Positions 24,085-32,314 of a DNA stretch of 64,000 nucleotides are shown here, in pieces. Made by a program: the position numbers and the translations under genes. Below the pieces are notes generated by a model, which was not told where the DNA came from, searched no databases, and was given only the letters and a program-made list of their open reading frames with translations. The stretch is from Bacillota bacterium (lineage in GTDB: Bacteria; Bacillota; Clostridia; Lachnospirales; Cellulosilyticaceae): positions 1 through 64,000 of the forward strand of contig JAEWMQ010000092.1 of assembly GCA_023393125.1 (NCBI GenBank), in the 5' to 3' direction. Every line of letters starts with the position of its first letter. Within the stretch, counting starts at the first letter, position 1.

Positions 24085-26046
24085 TTATGACTGGATTAGA
24101 AATTGTCCTTTAAAAAAATTAATTTGCCAACTACTTTTGTGGAGCTCACTTAAATGTTTTAATCCCATGGCTCCATATTGCTTCACTAATCCATTAAAGT
24201 TCACAACACTATCATCTATCAACTCTAGACGTTGCATCGCTACAGCATGATAAACAACTGATTGATAATTTACTTTTGGATACCACTTTGCCTTTGTTCC
24301 ATAGTAATAGTAATAACCTAATAACAGGCTATCATCTTCAAAACATTGCTTCCCTTTTAGAAATCTTAAATCATATCCTCCTACCTCCTCAAGAATACGA
24401 CTTACATGAATACAGGGGTGTGTAAACCCATGAACAATCTGATTACTTGTTAAATCTTTTAGAAACTCCTGCATTTCTGTATTATCTTTAGGTACTTCCC
24501 TTATGGTATTACCACTAAATTTCATATCTCCACCTTTATCAATAATCCCACAACTAATCATAGGTTCCTCATGAGTTTCTAAGTATTCTACTAAAGCTTC
24601 CTCCCATGAAGGTGTAAAAATCATATCTAAATGTACTTCACTTATATATTTTGCTTCTCTCCTATGGGTCCAAATGTACTCAAAACACTGCTGACGCCCT
24701 AATGGAATACCTATATTCTTTCCTTCTCCCATAATAATAAAATTGAGTTTAAATCCCTCTAGAAATTTTTCTAAATCTTGATTAGATAAGCACCCTTGAT
24801 TATAAACAATGACCGTTTTATACTTTGCTTTTTCTAATGAAGAAAGGCAAAGTGTTGCTAGCTCCTGATCTTCTAATAAATGCTCTTCTCTAAACAAAAG
24901 TAGTAACGTATGCACCAATTCCTCTTTTGCTTGAGATTTAATTGCTTTTTCCTGCATCCATTCTAAATATTTATCTTCTATAAGTTTCATATTATTCTTT
25001 ATACGGTGGTCCTTAGGATTAATTGCATTAGCTTCTTTTGCATATACTAATGCTTTATCATACAGACCCAAATAATATGCTCCCAAAGCTGCTAAATCAT
25101 ATAGTGTCTCATTCCATGCATAGCCCATATTAATATAACACTCTGACTTTTCTTTGATTTTTAATGCTTCACTGGCCATGCCAAACACTGTTAACCATTC
25201 TTCTTTTGAATAAGCATATTGAGCCATTTCTATATAAGCTTCTCTCATACAGGGTACCTCTGCAATAGCACGATAATACCATGCATCTGCTTCTTTACTT
25301 TTACCTAAATATCTATAGCTAGCTGCTATCCATCTCATTGCTGCACATCTTTCTTCTTTCCAAACCGCTAAATTTAATTGTAAATATCTCATTAATGTAT
25401 CTATGCACTGTTGCCATTTTTCTTTATACATATACTCCCTACCTAAATAGTAAGTCATCCTATCATCTTCTGGATTTTCTTTTACTGCCATCTCCAAAAG
25501 CTCTAAATAAGATCCTCTAGATTTAGTTGAATCAGGGTAGTGATTAAGAATCATTCCTTCTATAAAGACTTCTCTATACAGCTCATTCCCCATATATTGC
25601 AAGACTTCATGCACAGGATATACCCATCTAAAATTCTGCCTGTCATGTACTTTAAAATAGGTAAACTGAGTATCGGGTGTACCATCTAGATTTAAACTCC
25701 AATTATACAGATATTTACCTTGATGAGTGCCTTTTTGCCATGCATTTTCTAACGCTTTTCTCCATCCTGGTACTAAAATTTCATCTAAATCTGTACATAC
25801 GCAAATATCTACATCCTCTGGAAGATGTCCTAAAGAAATATTTCTTGCCACATCAAAGCGCCAAGGGATAATCTCTTCTTTATAAACAAGAGCACCTTTA
25901 GCTTCTAACACTTCTACCGTTTTATCCATTGAACCTGTATCTGTAACAACTATAACATCAGCTTCACTCATAGAATTTATCCATGCCTCAGCAAATTGCT
26001 CTTCATTTTTACATATTGCATATACTCCCACCTTAAAATGACTCAT
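24085..26046 (-). CDS. Glycosyltransferase family 2 protein with TPR repeats and a second GT-like domain
   Basis: A 653-residue cytoplasmic protein. Residues 1-110 form a GT-A (family 2) domain with the nucleotide-binding stretch VVTDTGSMDKT and a DxD-type motif CTDLDEIL. A helical TPR-like region follows (about 195-370: EDDRMTYYLGREYMYKEKW, MREAYIEMAQYAYSKEEW). Residues 395-600 look like a second glycosyltransferase-like fold (VIVYNQGCLSNQDLEKFLEGF, then SEVHLDMIFTPSWEEALVEY). It follows its paralogue by 16 bases with an AGGAGG site. Being next to, and convergent with, the collagen-like gene suggests it glycosylates that protein; this is inference. Confidence 0.85.
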   Translation of the reverse strand: MSHFKVGVYAICKNEEQFAEAWINSMSEADVIVVTDTGSMDKTVEVLEAKGALVYKEEIIPWRFDVARNISLGHLPEDVDICVCTDLDEILVPGWRKALENAWQKGTHQGKYLYNWSLNLDGTPDTQFTYFKVHDRQNFRWVYPVHEVLQYMGNELYREVFIEGMILNHYPDSTKSRGSYLELLEMAVKENPEDDRMTYYLGREYMYKEKWQQCIDTLMRYLQLNLAVWKEERCAAMRWIAASYRYLGKSKEADAWYYRAIAEVPCMREAYIEMAQYAYSKEEWLTVFGMASEALKIKEKSECYINMGYAWNETLYDLAALGAYYLGLYDKALVYAKEANAINPKDHRIKNNMKLIEDKYLEWMQEKAIKSQAKEELVHTLLLLFREEHLLEDQELATLCLSSLEKAKYKTVIVYNQGCLSNQDLEKFLEGFKLNFIIMGEGKNIGIPLGRQQCFEYIWTHRREAKYISEVHLDMIFTPSWEEALVEYLETHEEPMISCGIIDKGGDMKFSGNTIREVPKDNTEMQEFLKDLTSNQIVHGFTHPCIHVSRILEEVGGYDLRFLKGKQCFEDDSLLLGYYYYYGTKAKWYPKVNYQSVVYHAVAMQRLELIDDSVVNFNGLVKQYGAMGLKHLSELHKSSWQINFFKGQFLIQS

Positions 26047-26062
26047 TCTATTACCTCCTTCC

Positions 26063-27145
26063 TTATAATTTAGCTTTAATAAGCTTTTTATTATTTTCTA
26101 ATCTTGAATCATTAGGTAATAACTCACACGCTCTTATAGCATGTTCATAGGCTTTTTCATAGAGACCTAAGTAATAACAAGAAATGGCTGCATAATCTTC
26201 TAATATATATTCCCAGCACTCAGATTCAACTAAATAACTTTCAGATCTTTCTTTTATTTCTAAACCTTTTTTTGTTGCAAAAAATAATAACTCCCAATTT
26301 TCTTCACTGTATGCTAGCTTTGCCATATATAGATAAGGTTCTCTTACATATGAACACTCAGCTATGGCACGATAAAGCCAAGCTTTTGCTTCTACCATAT
26401 TCCCCAGTTCTTTATAACTATTAGAAATAAAACGCATAGAAGCTGATCTTTCCTCATCCCAAGTAGCTGTTGGTAGTGCCAAATGTTTCTTTAAAGTCGC
26501 TATACAAGCATCATATTTGTTATAATACATATACTCTCGTCCTAGCCAAAAAATCGTACGATCATCCATAGGATTTTCTTCCGCTGATAACTCCAATAAA
26601 GATAAGTATTGTCCTCTAGATTTAGTTAAATCCGGGTAATGATTCAGTACAATATCATAGATAGCTACTGACTGATCTATTTCTTTTCCGTTATACTCAA
26701 GTACCTCATGTACAGGATGAACCCATCTAAAATGATTCCTAGCATGTATTTTTTCCATTACAAATTGCTTATCAGGGCTACCATCTGTATTATAGGACCA
26801 CGTAAACATATATTTTGCCCTTGTATAGAAAGGTTGCCACGTCTCTTCTAGTTTATTTCTCCATCCCTGTTCAAACACTTCATCTAAGTCATTGGATACA
26901 CAAATATCCACATCTATAGGTACATAATCTAATGCCTTATTTCTAGCCACATCAAACCGCCATGGATGAACCTTCTCTTCATATACAATGGCACCTCTTG
27001 CACGAAGTTTATTAACAGTCTCATCAGTTGAACCTGTATCCAATACTACTACTAAGTCAGCCTCACTTACAGCATCCATCCACCGATCAACAAATTGTTC
27101 TTCATTTTTACTGATAGCATAAACACATACCTTATATTTACTCAT
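26063..27145 (-). CDS. Glycosyltransferase family 2 protein with TPR repeats
   Basis: A 360-residue paralogue of the first 390 residues of the next gene. The GT-A domain has VVLDTGSTDET and the DxD-like SNDLDEVF; a TPR-like helical region runs from about residue 190 to the end. It lacks the second GT-like domain. I use the ATG at 27145, which follows GAGGTGA. A longer reading frame would add 37 residues, basic and Lys-rich, with no ribosome binding site. It is the first gene of a two-gene operon and likely arose by duplication. The sugar donor and acceptor are unknown. Confidence 0.87.
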   Translation of the reverse strand: MSKYKVCVYAISKNEEQFVDRWMDAVSEADLVVVLDTGSTDETVNKLRARGAIVYEEKVHPWRFDVARNKALDYVPIDVDICVSNDLDEVFEQGWRNKLEETWQPFYTRAKYMFTWSYNTDGSPDKQFVMEKIHARNHFRWVHPVHEVLEYNGKEIDQSVAIYDIVLNHYPDLTKSRGQYLSLLELSAEENPMDDRTIFWLGREYMYYNKYDACIATLKKHLALPTATWDEERSASMRFISNSYKELGNMVEAKAWLYRAIAECSYVREPYLYMAKLAYSEENWELLFFATKKGLEIKERSESYLVESECWEYILEDYAAISCYYLGLYEKAYEHAIRACELLPNDSRLENNKKLIKAKL

Positions 27146-27407
27146 CTCTTCACCTCTCTTACCCCAGATCAATAATAGCTGCGCAGCATCTTTCCCTCTC
27201 TTTTTCTTCTTCTCTCTTATATGTATATGACACAACTTTATATGAAAACTCATCAATAAAAGAAAAAGATATCATATCCATGATCTTAATAGAATCCAAA
27301 TTTAAATTTTCAGATAATTAGTGCGGTATATTTCCCTAAATACATGTTTTTATCTTTCTAATGTGGTAAGATGATATATAATAACTTATAATTAAGGAGG
27401 TATTATC

Positions 27408-27866
27408 TTGGAAATTGAACGCAAATTTTTAGTGCAACACTATCCTTTACTTGCAACATACTCAAGCAAAAAAATAACACAAGCATACATTTCAACTGAC
27501 CCTGTTATTCGACTACGCGAGATGGGAGACCAATATTTTCTTACTGTTAAATCCCAAGGACATATGATACGTGAAGAATTTGAAATGCCTATCACCAAGG
27601 AGCAATATGACTCTCTTTATAAAAAAGTAGATAGTTCACCTATTGAAAAAATCAGGTATTTTATTCCCTTAGAAAATAACTTAACGGCTGAACTAGATAT
27701 TTATAAAGGTCACCTAGATGGCTTATGTACAGTAGAAGTTGAGTTTATTTCTGTAGCTGCTGCTGATTCTTTTACTCCTCCTCAATGGTTTGGAAAAGAT
27801 ATCACTTTAGATAATCGCTATAAAAACAATAATTTAGCTACTTATGGAATACCTATAGAAAAATAA
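27408..27866 (+). CDS. CYTH domain protein (triphosphate tunnel enzyme)
   Basis: A 152-residue CYTH protein. The N-terminal ExExK signature (EIERK, residues 2-6) and later charged strands (VIRLREMGDQYFLTVKS, TAELDIYKG, VEVEF) form the triphosphate tunnel. Bacterial relatives hydrolyse inorganic triphosphate or thiamine triphosphate. The start is TTG, preceded seven bases earlier by AAGGAGG. It is single-gene, divergent from the glycosyltransferase operon. Confidence 0.9.
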   Translation: MEIERKFLVQHYPLLATYSSKKITQAYISTDPVIRLREMGDQYFLTVKSQGHMIREEFEMPITKEQYDSLYKKVDSSPIEKIRYFIPLENNLTAELDIYKGHLDGLCTVEVEFISVAAADSFTPPQWFGKDITLDNRYKNNNLATYGIPIEK

Positions 27867-27907
27867 ATCATTATTAAGAGTTAACGCTAATAGTTAGATA
27901 AACAAAA

Positions 27908-27946
27908 AAGCCGAACCAAGTATCATTCATTTACTTGGTTCGGCTT
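27908..27946. terminator. Distal terminator of the tRNA operon
   Basis: A perfect 15-bp stem (27908-27922 with 27932-27946) with TTTTTT on the minus strand. It can end both the tRNA operon and the CYTH gene. Confidence 0.85.
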
Positions 27947-28002
27947 ATCTTGTTATGTTGTTCTACCTTTTTATATTTCTTCTATAAAAAATACCTTAAA
28001 CA

Positions 28003-28040
28003 AAAAGCCAGTATAGATGATGACATCTATACTGACTTTT
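28003..28040. terminator. Proximal terminator of the tRNA operon
   Basis: A 17-bp stem with one mismatch (28003-28019 with 28024-28040) and a 4-base loop, followed by TTTTT on the minus strand, seven bases after the last tRNA. Confidence 0.85.
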
Positions 28041-28046
28041 TTCATA

Positions 28047-28118
28047 CAGGGCTAGGAGGATTCGAACCTCCGAATGCAGGAATCAAAATCCTGTGCCTTA
28101 CCGCTTGGCGATAACCCT
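28047..28118 (-). tRNA. tRNA-Gln (anticodon TTG), copy 2
   Basis: A 72-base cloverleaf. Acceptor AGGGTTA pairs with TAGCCCT, the discriminator is G, the anticodon loop is TTTTGAT, and the T-loop is TTCGAAT. It is the last gene of the operon and differs from the other tRNA-Gln by one T-loop base. CCA is not encoded. Confidence 0.96.
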
Positions 28119-28124
28119 ATATAC

Positions 28125-28198
<74 letters not shown>

Positions 28199-28203
28199 AC
28201 AAA

Positions 28204-28274
28204 AGCGGGTGATGGGAATCGAACCCACGTAGTCAGCTTGGAAGGCTGAAGTTCTACCATTGAACTACACCCGC
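28204..28274 (-). tRNA. tRNA-Gly (anticodon TCC), copy 2
   Basis: A 71-base cloverleaf. Acceptor GCGGGTG pairs with CACCCGC, the discriminator is T, and the anticodon loop is CTTCCAA. Identical to the copy at 28765-28835. Confidence 0.97.
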
Positions 28275-28300
28275 ATATCATATGCAATATTTATTTAAGA

Positions 28301-28382
28301 TGCGGGCGAAGGGAGTCGAACCCTTACACCTCGCGGCGCTAGATCCTAAGTCTAGTGCGTCTGCCAATTCCGCCACGCCCGC
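28301..28382 (-). tRNA. tRNA-Leu (anticodon TAG)
   Basis: An 82-base class II tRNA with a variable arm. Acceptor GCGGGCG pairs with CGCCCGC, the discriminator is A, and the anticodon loop is CTTAGGA. Confidence 0.97.
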
Positions 28383-28412
28383 ATATTAAAACCTTAACTA
28401 TTTAGTTAAGAA

Positions 28413-28485
28413 TGAGCCACCCGGGAATCGAACCCGGGACAACTTGATTAAAAGTCAAGTGCTCTACCGACTGAGCTAGTGACCC
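28413..28485 (-). tRNA. tRNA-Lys (anticodon TTT)
   Basis: A 73-base cloverleaf. Acceptor GGGTCAC pairs with GTGGCTC through two G-U pairs, the discriminator is A, and the anticodon loop is CTTTTAA. Confidence 0.97.
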
Positions 28486-28503
28486 AAAGAACTTTTGTTC
28501 TAA

Positions 28504-28575
28504 CAGGGCTAGGAGGATTTGAACCTCCGAATGCAGGAATCAAAATCCTGTGCCTTACCGCTTGGCGATAACCCT
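28504..28575 (-). tRNA. tRNA-Gln (anticodon TTG), copy 1
   Basis: A 72-base cloverleaf like the copy at 28047-28118, except that the T-loop reads TTCAAAT instead of TTCGAAT. The anticodon loop is TTTTGAT. Confidence 0.96.
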
Positions 28576-28606
28576 ACATTATTATGTACATTTGTCCATA
28601 ATAAAA

Positions 28607-28681
28607 GGTGGGTAATGGGGCTCGAACCCACGACACCTGGAACCACAATCCAGTGCTACTACCAACTGAGCTATACCCACC
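28607..28681 (-). tRNA. tRNA-His (anticodon GTG)
   Basis: A cloverleaf with acceptor GTGGGTA/TACCCAC and an encoded extra 5' G (28681) opposite the C discriminator, the hallmark of tRNA-His. The anticodon loop is TTGTGGT. Confidence 0.97.
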
Positions 28682-28685
28682 ATAC

Positions 28686-28759
<74 letters not shown>

Positions 28760-28764
28760 ACAAG

Positions 28765-28835
28765 AGCGGGTGATGGGAATCGAACCCACGTAGTCAGCTT
28801 GGAAGGCTGAAGTTCTACCATTGAACTACACCCGC
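28765..28835 (-). tRNA. tRNA-Gly (anticodon TCC), copy 1
   Basis: A 71-base cloverleaf, the first gene of the operon, with anticodon loop CTTCCAA. It starts about 50 bases after the likely transcription start. Confidence 0.97.
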
Positions 28836-28848
28836 ATATCATATGCTT

Positions 28849-28891
28849 CATTTTGTCAGCTTTTAGAGTTCCCTCCTCAACTGACAAAATG
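28849..28891. repeat. Inverted repeat in the tRNA operon leader
   Basis: CATTTTGTCAG (28849-28859) and CTGACAAAATG (28881-28891) are perfect 11-base arms around a 21-base centre. They lie between the promoter -10 and the first tRNA, partly covering the likely start site. This could be a leader hairpin, a processing signal or an operator. Confidence 0.6.
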
Positions 28892-28892
28892 T

Positions 28893-28921
28893 ATTATACC
28901 TAACTTCTTTGCATACGTCAA
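28893..28921 (-). promoter_or_regulatory. Promoter of the nine-gene tRNA operon
   Basis: Minus-strand TTGACG (28921-28916), a 17-base spacer and a consensus TATAAT (28898-28893). Strong, near-consensus sigma-A promoter as expected for stable RNA. Confidence 0.9.
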
Positions 28922-28947
28922 CACCTTTTATGTTTTTTTTTATTTTT

Positions 28948-29490
28948 TTATCTTGCCCTATATCTATTACTTACAGGATGCATCTTAACGCTTTCATTTT
29001 CTACTATTTGCATGACGTTTGCTTCTATAATCTTGCCCTCTTTTACCTCAATAATAGCATAAGAAGGGTATCTTCCATCTCTAGGCTGTGTTATACTCCC
29101 TGGGTTTAATAGAAGTACACCATCTTTCCTTTGTATATGAGCACAATGAGAGTGTCCACATACTGCTACCTGCGCTTCGTGAGCTATAGCATCAATAAGA
29201 AGATCATCATATTCTCCCCACTTGACACCATAACGATGACCATGTGTCATAAAGAATGATACTTCTTCTATTGTTACAACTTCGCTATATGCGCCTCCAA
29301 AACCAACATCACAGTTTCCATAAACATAATTGATTTCTATATTAGGGTAGAATTTTTGTAATAGCCTAGCATCGCTAACGTAATCACCACAATGTAACAC
29401 CGCACCTACACCTAAAGGTATTGTACGTTCTAATATCATTTGAACATTATCAATTTTTCCATGAGTATCACTTATTATCAGTACTTTCAT
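28948..29490 (-). CDS. Metallophosphoesterase, YfcE/MJ0936 family
   Basis: A 180-residue calcineurin-like phosphodiesterase with all metal-binding motifs: SDTHGK, HCGDYVSD, YGNCD, MTHGHRYG and GHSH. Relatives (E. coli YfcE, B. subtilis YsnB) hydrolyse phosphodiesters in vitro; the physiological substrate is unclear. It starts eight bases after rdgB, the same pairing as ysnA-ysnB in Bacillus. It is last gene of the prfB-cheW-rdgB run. Confidence 0.92.
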   Translation of the reverse strand: MKVLIISDTHGKIDNVQMILERTIPLGVGAVLHCGDYVSDARLLQKFYPNIEINYVYGNCDVGFGGAYSEVVTIEEVSFFMTHGHRYGVKWGEYDDLLIDAIAHEAQVAVCGHSHCAHIQRKDGVLLLNPGSITQPRDGRYPSYAIIEVKEGKIIEANVMQIVENESVKMHPVSNRYRAR

Positions 29491-29498
29491 CTAATCAC

Positions 29499-30095
29499 CT
29501 ACAGTACTTTTAATAATTCTTTTTTCATGGCTTCAAGTGCCTTAGCACGATGACTCATTTTATTTTTTTCTTCCATAGAAAGCATAGCTGTGGAAATGTC
29601 TAATTCCTCCACATAAAAAATAGGATCATATCCAAAACCATTAGTGCCTTGTGCTTCATAACCAATGTACCCTTCTAATATCCCTGTTGTGGTTATTGTA
29701 GGTTCATTCTTACGGCTCATTGCAATGCTACAAATATATCTTGCTGTTCTTTCTTCTCTAGGCACAGTTTGTAATTTCTCTAATATGATTTGATTCTTTA
29801 TTTCATATGATGTATCTTTCCCTAAATACCTAGCAGAATATACACCCGGCTCCTTATTTAAGCAATCAATTTCTAAACCTGAATCATCTGCAATAACAAT
29901 AGCCTCTGGTTTAATTGCAGCTATTGCTTCTGCCTTAATAATAGCATTTGCTTCAAAAGTTGTACCACTCTCTTCAATATCTATATCTATACCAGCTTCG
30001 CCCATAGTCTTTACTTCTACTTGAAGGTCAGCTAACATCTCTTTTATTTCTTTTACTTTCCCTTTATTTTGAGTTGCTACTATAATTGTTTTCAT
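29499..30095 (-). CDS. rdgB: XTP/dITP diphosphatase (RdgB/HAM1 family)
   Basis: A 198-residue house-cleaning pyrophosphatase that removes dITP, XTP and related abnormal nucleotides. Family motifs are ATQNKGKVKEI at the N-terminus, DDSGLEIDCL, GVYSARYLG, TNGFGYDPIF and MSHRAKAL. I use the second of two adjacent ATGs (30095), six bases after GGGAG. The gene overlaps the end of the cheW-like gene by 32 bases in another frame, so translation is probably coupled. Confidence 0.95.
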   Translation of the reverse strand: MKTIIVATQNKGKVKEIKEMLADLQVEVKTMGEAGIDIDIEESGTTFEANAIIKAEAIAAIKPEAIVIADDSGLEIDCLNKEPGVYSARYLGKDTSYEIKNQIILEKLQTVPREERTARYICSIAMSRKNEPTITTTGILEGYIGYEAQGTNGFGYDPIFYVEELDISTAMLSMEEKNKMSHRAKALEAMKKELLKVL

Positions 30096-30546
30096 CATTT
30101 ACTCCCTGCAACATAATTTCTTTTGTCTCTAAAACAAGAGTCTCTATATCTAGTATAAGGATCATTTGACTAGCTTTTTTTATAATTCCACGTATACAAC
30201 TTACTTTATTCTTGTCTAATAGTGCTGGTGGTTCTTCTATCTGGAAATCCTCTATCGTTAATATCTCAGATACACTATCCACTATAAATCCAACTTTATT
30301 ATCTTTTAAATTCATCAAAATCAGCTTGGAATGTCTTAAGTCTTCTTGTAATGGCATATTAAGTCTTTTTCTTAAATTGAACAATGTAAAAACTGTACCT
30401 CTGACATTAATAATTCCCTCTATATAGTGGGGTAACTCTGGTACATATCTTATCATTTCATAATTCTTTATTTCTAACACCTTCATTATGTCCATACCAA
30501 ATTCATGCTCTAATAGCCTAAAAACCACAATCTGCTTACTTTCCAT
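30064..30546 (-). CDS. CheW-like protein
   Basis: A 160-residue protein that is essentially one CheW domain: KQIVVFRLLEHEFGMDIMKV, then IRYVPELPHYIEGIINVRGTVFTLFNL and KVGFIVDSVSEIL. CheW couples receptors to the CheA kinase in chemotaxis arrays. No other chemotaxis gene lies in the window, so this is an orphan: it may serve a remote array or a non-chemotaxis pathway. It lies 19 bases after prfB, with a GGGGGA site, and overlaps rdgB. Confidence 0.9.
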   Translation of the reverse strand: MESKQIVVFRLLEHEFGMDIMKVLEIKNYEMIRYVPELPHYIEGIINVRGTVFTLFNLRKRLNMPLQEDLRHSKLILMNLKDNKVGFIVDSVSEILTIEDFQIEEPPALLDKNKVSCIRGIIKKASQMILILDIETLVLETKEIMLQGVNDENNYSSNSK

Positions 30547-30565
30547 AAGACATTCCCCCTGAACA

Positions 30566-31676
30566 TCAATCTCTTTGATGAATCCACCCTAAATAAGCAT
30601 TCATAAAACGGTCTATCTCTCCATCCATGACAGCTGAAGTATTCCCAGTTTCTTCACTTGTTCTATGATCTTTTACCATGTTATAAGGGTGAAAAACATA
30701 GGATCTAATTTGACTTCCCCATGCGATCTCTTTCTTTTCTCCTCTTATACCATCTATTCTATCCATACGTTCTTCTTGTTCTTTTTCATAGAGTTTTGCT
30801 TTTAACATTTGCATAGCTCTTTCTCTATTTTGAATTTGTGAACGTTCATTTTGGCATTGCACTACGATATTCGTTGGTAAGTGTGTAATACGTACAGCTG
30901 AATCTGTTGTATTAACGTGCTGCCCACCAGCACCTGTAGAACGATACGTATCTATACGTAGGTCTTCTGGTCTAATATCAACCTCTATTTCATCTGTGAT
31001 TTCCGGAATAACATCACAAGAAGCAAAAGAAGTATGTCTTCTTCCAGAAGAATCAAAAGGTGATATACGTACAAGACGATGAATACCTTTTTCAGATTTT
31101 AAATAACCATAAGCATTTTCACCGCTTATTTGAATCGTTACTGATTTGATGCCTGCTTCATCTCCATCAAGGTAATCAAGCACCTCTATTTTAAAGCCTT
31201 TTGATTCAGCCCATCTTGTATACATTCTAAAGAGCATTGATACCCAATCACATGCCTCTGTGCCACCTGCACCTGGGTGTAGTTCTAAAATGGCATTATT
31301 ACGGTCATATTCTTGATCTAATAATGTGCCAATAAGCATCTCCTTATAATCTTGCTCAAAAGCCTTTGTACATTCTTTAGCTTCTTCAGCTAATGCAAGA
31401 TCTTCATCCTCATTGGCCATTTCTATAAGCACTAAAATATCTTCAAAGCTACTACACAATTTATCATATTTTTCTATACGGTCTTTGTAGCTTTTAAGTT
31501 TCTGTAGTACTCCTTGTGCTCTTTCTATATCGTTCCAAAAAGCATTATCCATGGACATTTCTTCTAGTTCACTTACTTTGACTTTACACTCTTCTATGTC
31601 AAAGACGGTTCCCCATTTCCACTAATTTTGCTTTGTAAGGTTGCAAACTTGTTTGCAATTGTTCCATTTCTAACAT
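30566..31676 (-). CDS. prfB: Peptide chain release factor 2, with programmed +1 frameshift
   Basis: RF2, 369 residues after recoding. A 25-codon first frame starts at ATG 31676 (AAGGAG ahead) and ends at an in-frame TGA at 31601-31599. Shifting +1 at CTT-TGA-C opens a second frame of 344 codons to the stop at 30566. The stop-recognition motif SPF (in RISPFDSSGRR) and the peptidyl-hydrolysis motif GGQ (in GAGGQHVNTTDSA) are present. RF2 reads TGA and TAA, so it autoregulates by inefficient termination at its own TGA. Calling only the second frame would lose the N-terminus. Confidence 0.95.
31599..31613 (-). promoter_or_regulatory. prfB recoding site (CTTTGAC with internal Shine-Dalgarno-like GGGG)
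   Basis: Minus-strand GGGG-AACCGT-CTT-TGA: slippery CTT, stop TGA, then C, and an upstream G-rich stretch that can pair with 16S rRNA. The G-run is less canonical and sits further away than in E. coli (AGGGGGTATCTTTGAC). Confidence 0.85.
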
Positions 31677-31760
31677 CTTATCACTCCTTCTGTACTTATC
31701 ATAGCTTGTTTTTACCCATCTATTCAACTATTTTAATTTATAAAGTTAATTTCATAAAAA

Positions 31761-31792
31761 GAAACAGCTTAAAATAGGCTTTAAGCTGTTTC
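31761..31792 (-). terminator. Terminator of the initiator tRNA
   Basis: GAAACAGCTTAAA (31761-31773) pairs with TTTAAGCTGTTTC (31780-31792), followed on the minus strand by TTTTT. It ends the tRNA transcript ten bases after the gene. Confidence 0.8.
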
Positions 31793-31801
31793 TCTGAGTA
31801 A

Positions 31802-31874
31802 TAGCGGGAACAGGACTTGAACCTGTGACCTTCGGGTTATGAGCCCGACGAGCTGCCAACTGCTCCACCCCGCG
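31802..31874 (-). tRNA. Initiator tRNA-fMet (anticodon CAT)
   Basis: A 73-base tRNA beginning CGCGGGGTGGAGCAG with an unpaired first position (C1 opposite T72) and three G-C pairs in the anticodon stem (TCGGG/CCCGA), all initiator features. The anticodon loop is CTCATAA. CCA is not encoded. Confidence 0.95.
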
Positions 31875-31948
31875 TTATTTTTTATTAACAAACCACCTCT
31901 AAGCGTTTTGTTAATTTAAGTATAGACTATCTATTTTTTTTGTCAAGG

Positions 31949-32230
31949 CTATTTCTTTTCTCTAAAAACAATCATATCCTCTTCTACCATACCGAGTTGT
32001 TCAGTAGCAATCTTTTCAATATAATCTTTAGAGTTAATATCCTTTATTTCTTTTTGTAGTTCCTCAAGCTTATTTTCCTGTTCTGCTACTTTTTCTATTT
32101 CTAATTCTAGTTCTTTATCTACTTTTTGATTCAATGCTCTTAAATTTTGCCCACTTAAAAATAGCCACAATACCCCTAATACAGTAATGACATATGCAAT
32201 TCTTAAAATGATTACTTTTTCTTTTTTCAT
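31949..32230 (-). CDS. divIC: Septum formation initiator family protein (DivIC/FtsB-like)
   Basis: A 93-residue bitopic membrane protein: a short basic N-terminus, one transmembrane helix (about 10-27), then a Glu/Lys-rich coiled coil (about 35-68) and the conserved tail IEKIATEQLGMV. It belongs to the divisome complex with FtsL and DivIB and controls septal wall synthesis. Its position after yabP-yabQ is the same as in Bacillus, supporting divIC. It lies 84 bases after yabQ. Confidence 0.88.
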   Translation of the reverse strand: MKKEKVIILRIAYVITVLGVLWLFLSGQNLRALNQKVDKELELEIEKVAEQENKLEELQKEIKDINSKDYIEKIATEQLGMVEEDMIVFREKK

Positions 32231-32314
32231 TTGTATCCCTGCTTTTATATGAAATTAAAATAACTTTATGTATCTCTTATCTACTATAATATAAAAGCTA
32301 CCAACATTTGTAAA

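Noticed and set aside
26063..27256. Longer version of the first glycosyltransferase with 37 extra N-terminal residues
   Set aside because: The extension lacks a ribosome binding site, is basic and unlike its paralogue, while the internal ATG has a good site and matches the paralogue's start.
27146..27330. Sigma-K or sigma-E promoter for the glycosyltransferase operon
   Set aside because: Several CATA-containing stretches exist, but none has both boxes at correct spacing, so I cannot support it from sequence alone.
31559..31676. prfB as a pseudogene broken by an in-frame TGA
   Set aside because: CTT-TGA-C at this position is the well-known programmed frameshift site and both frames match RF2.
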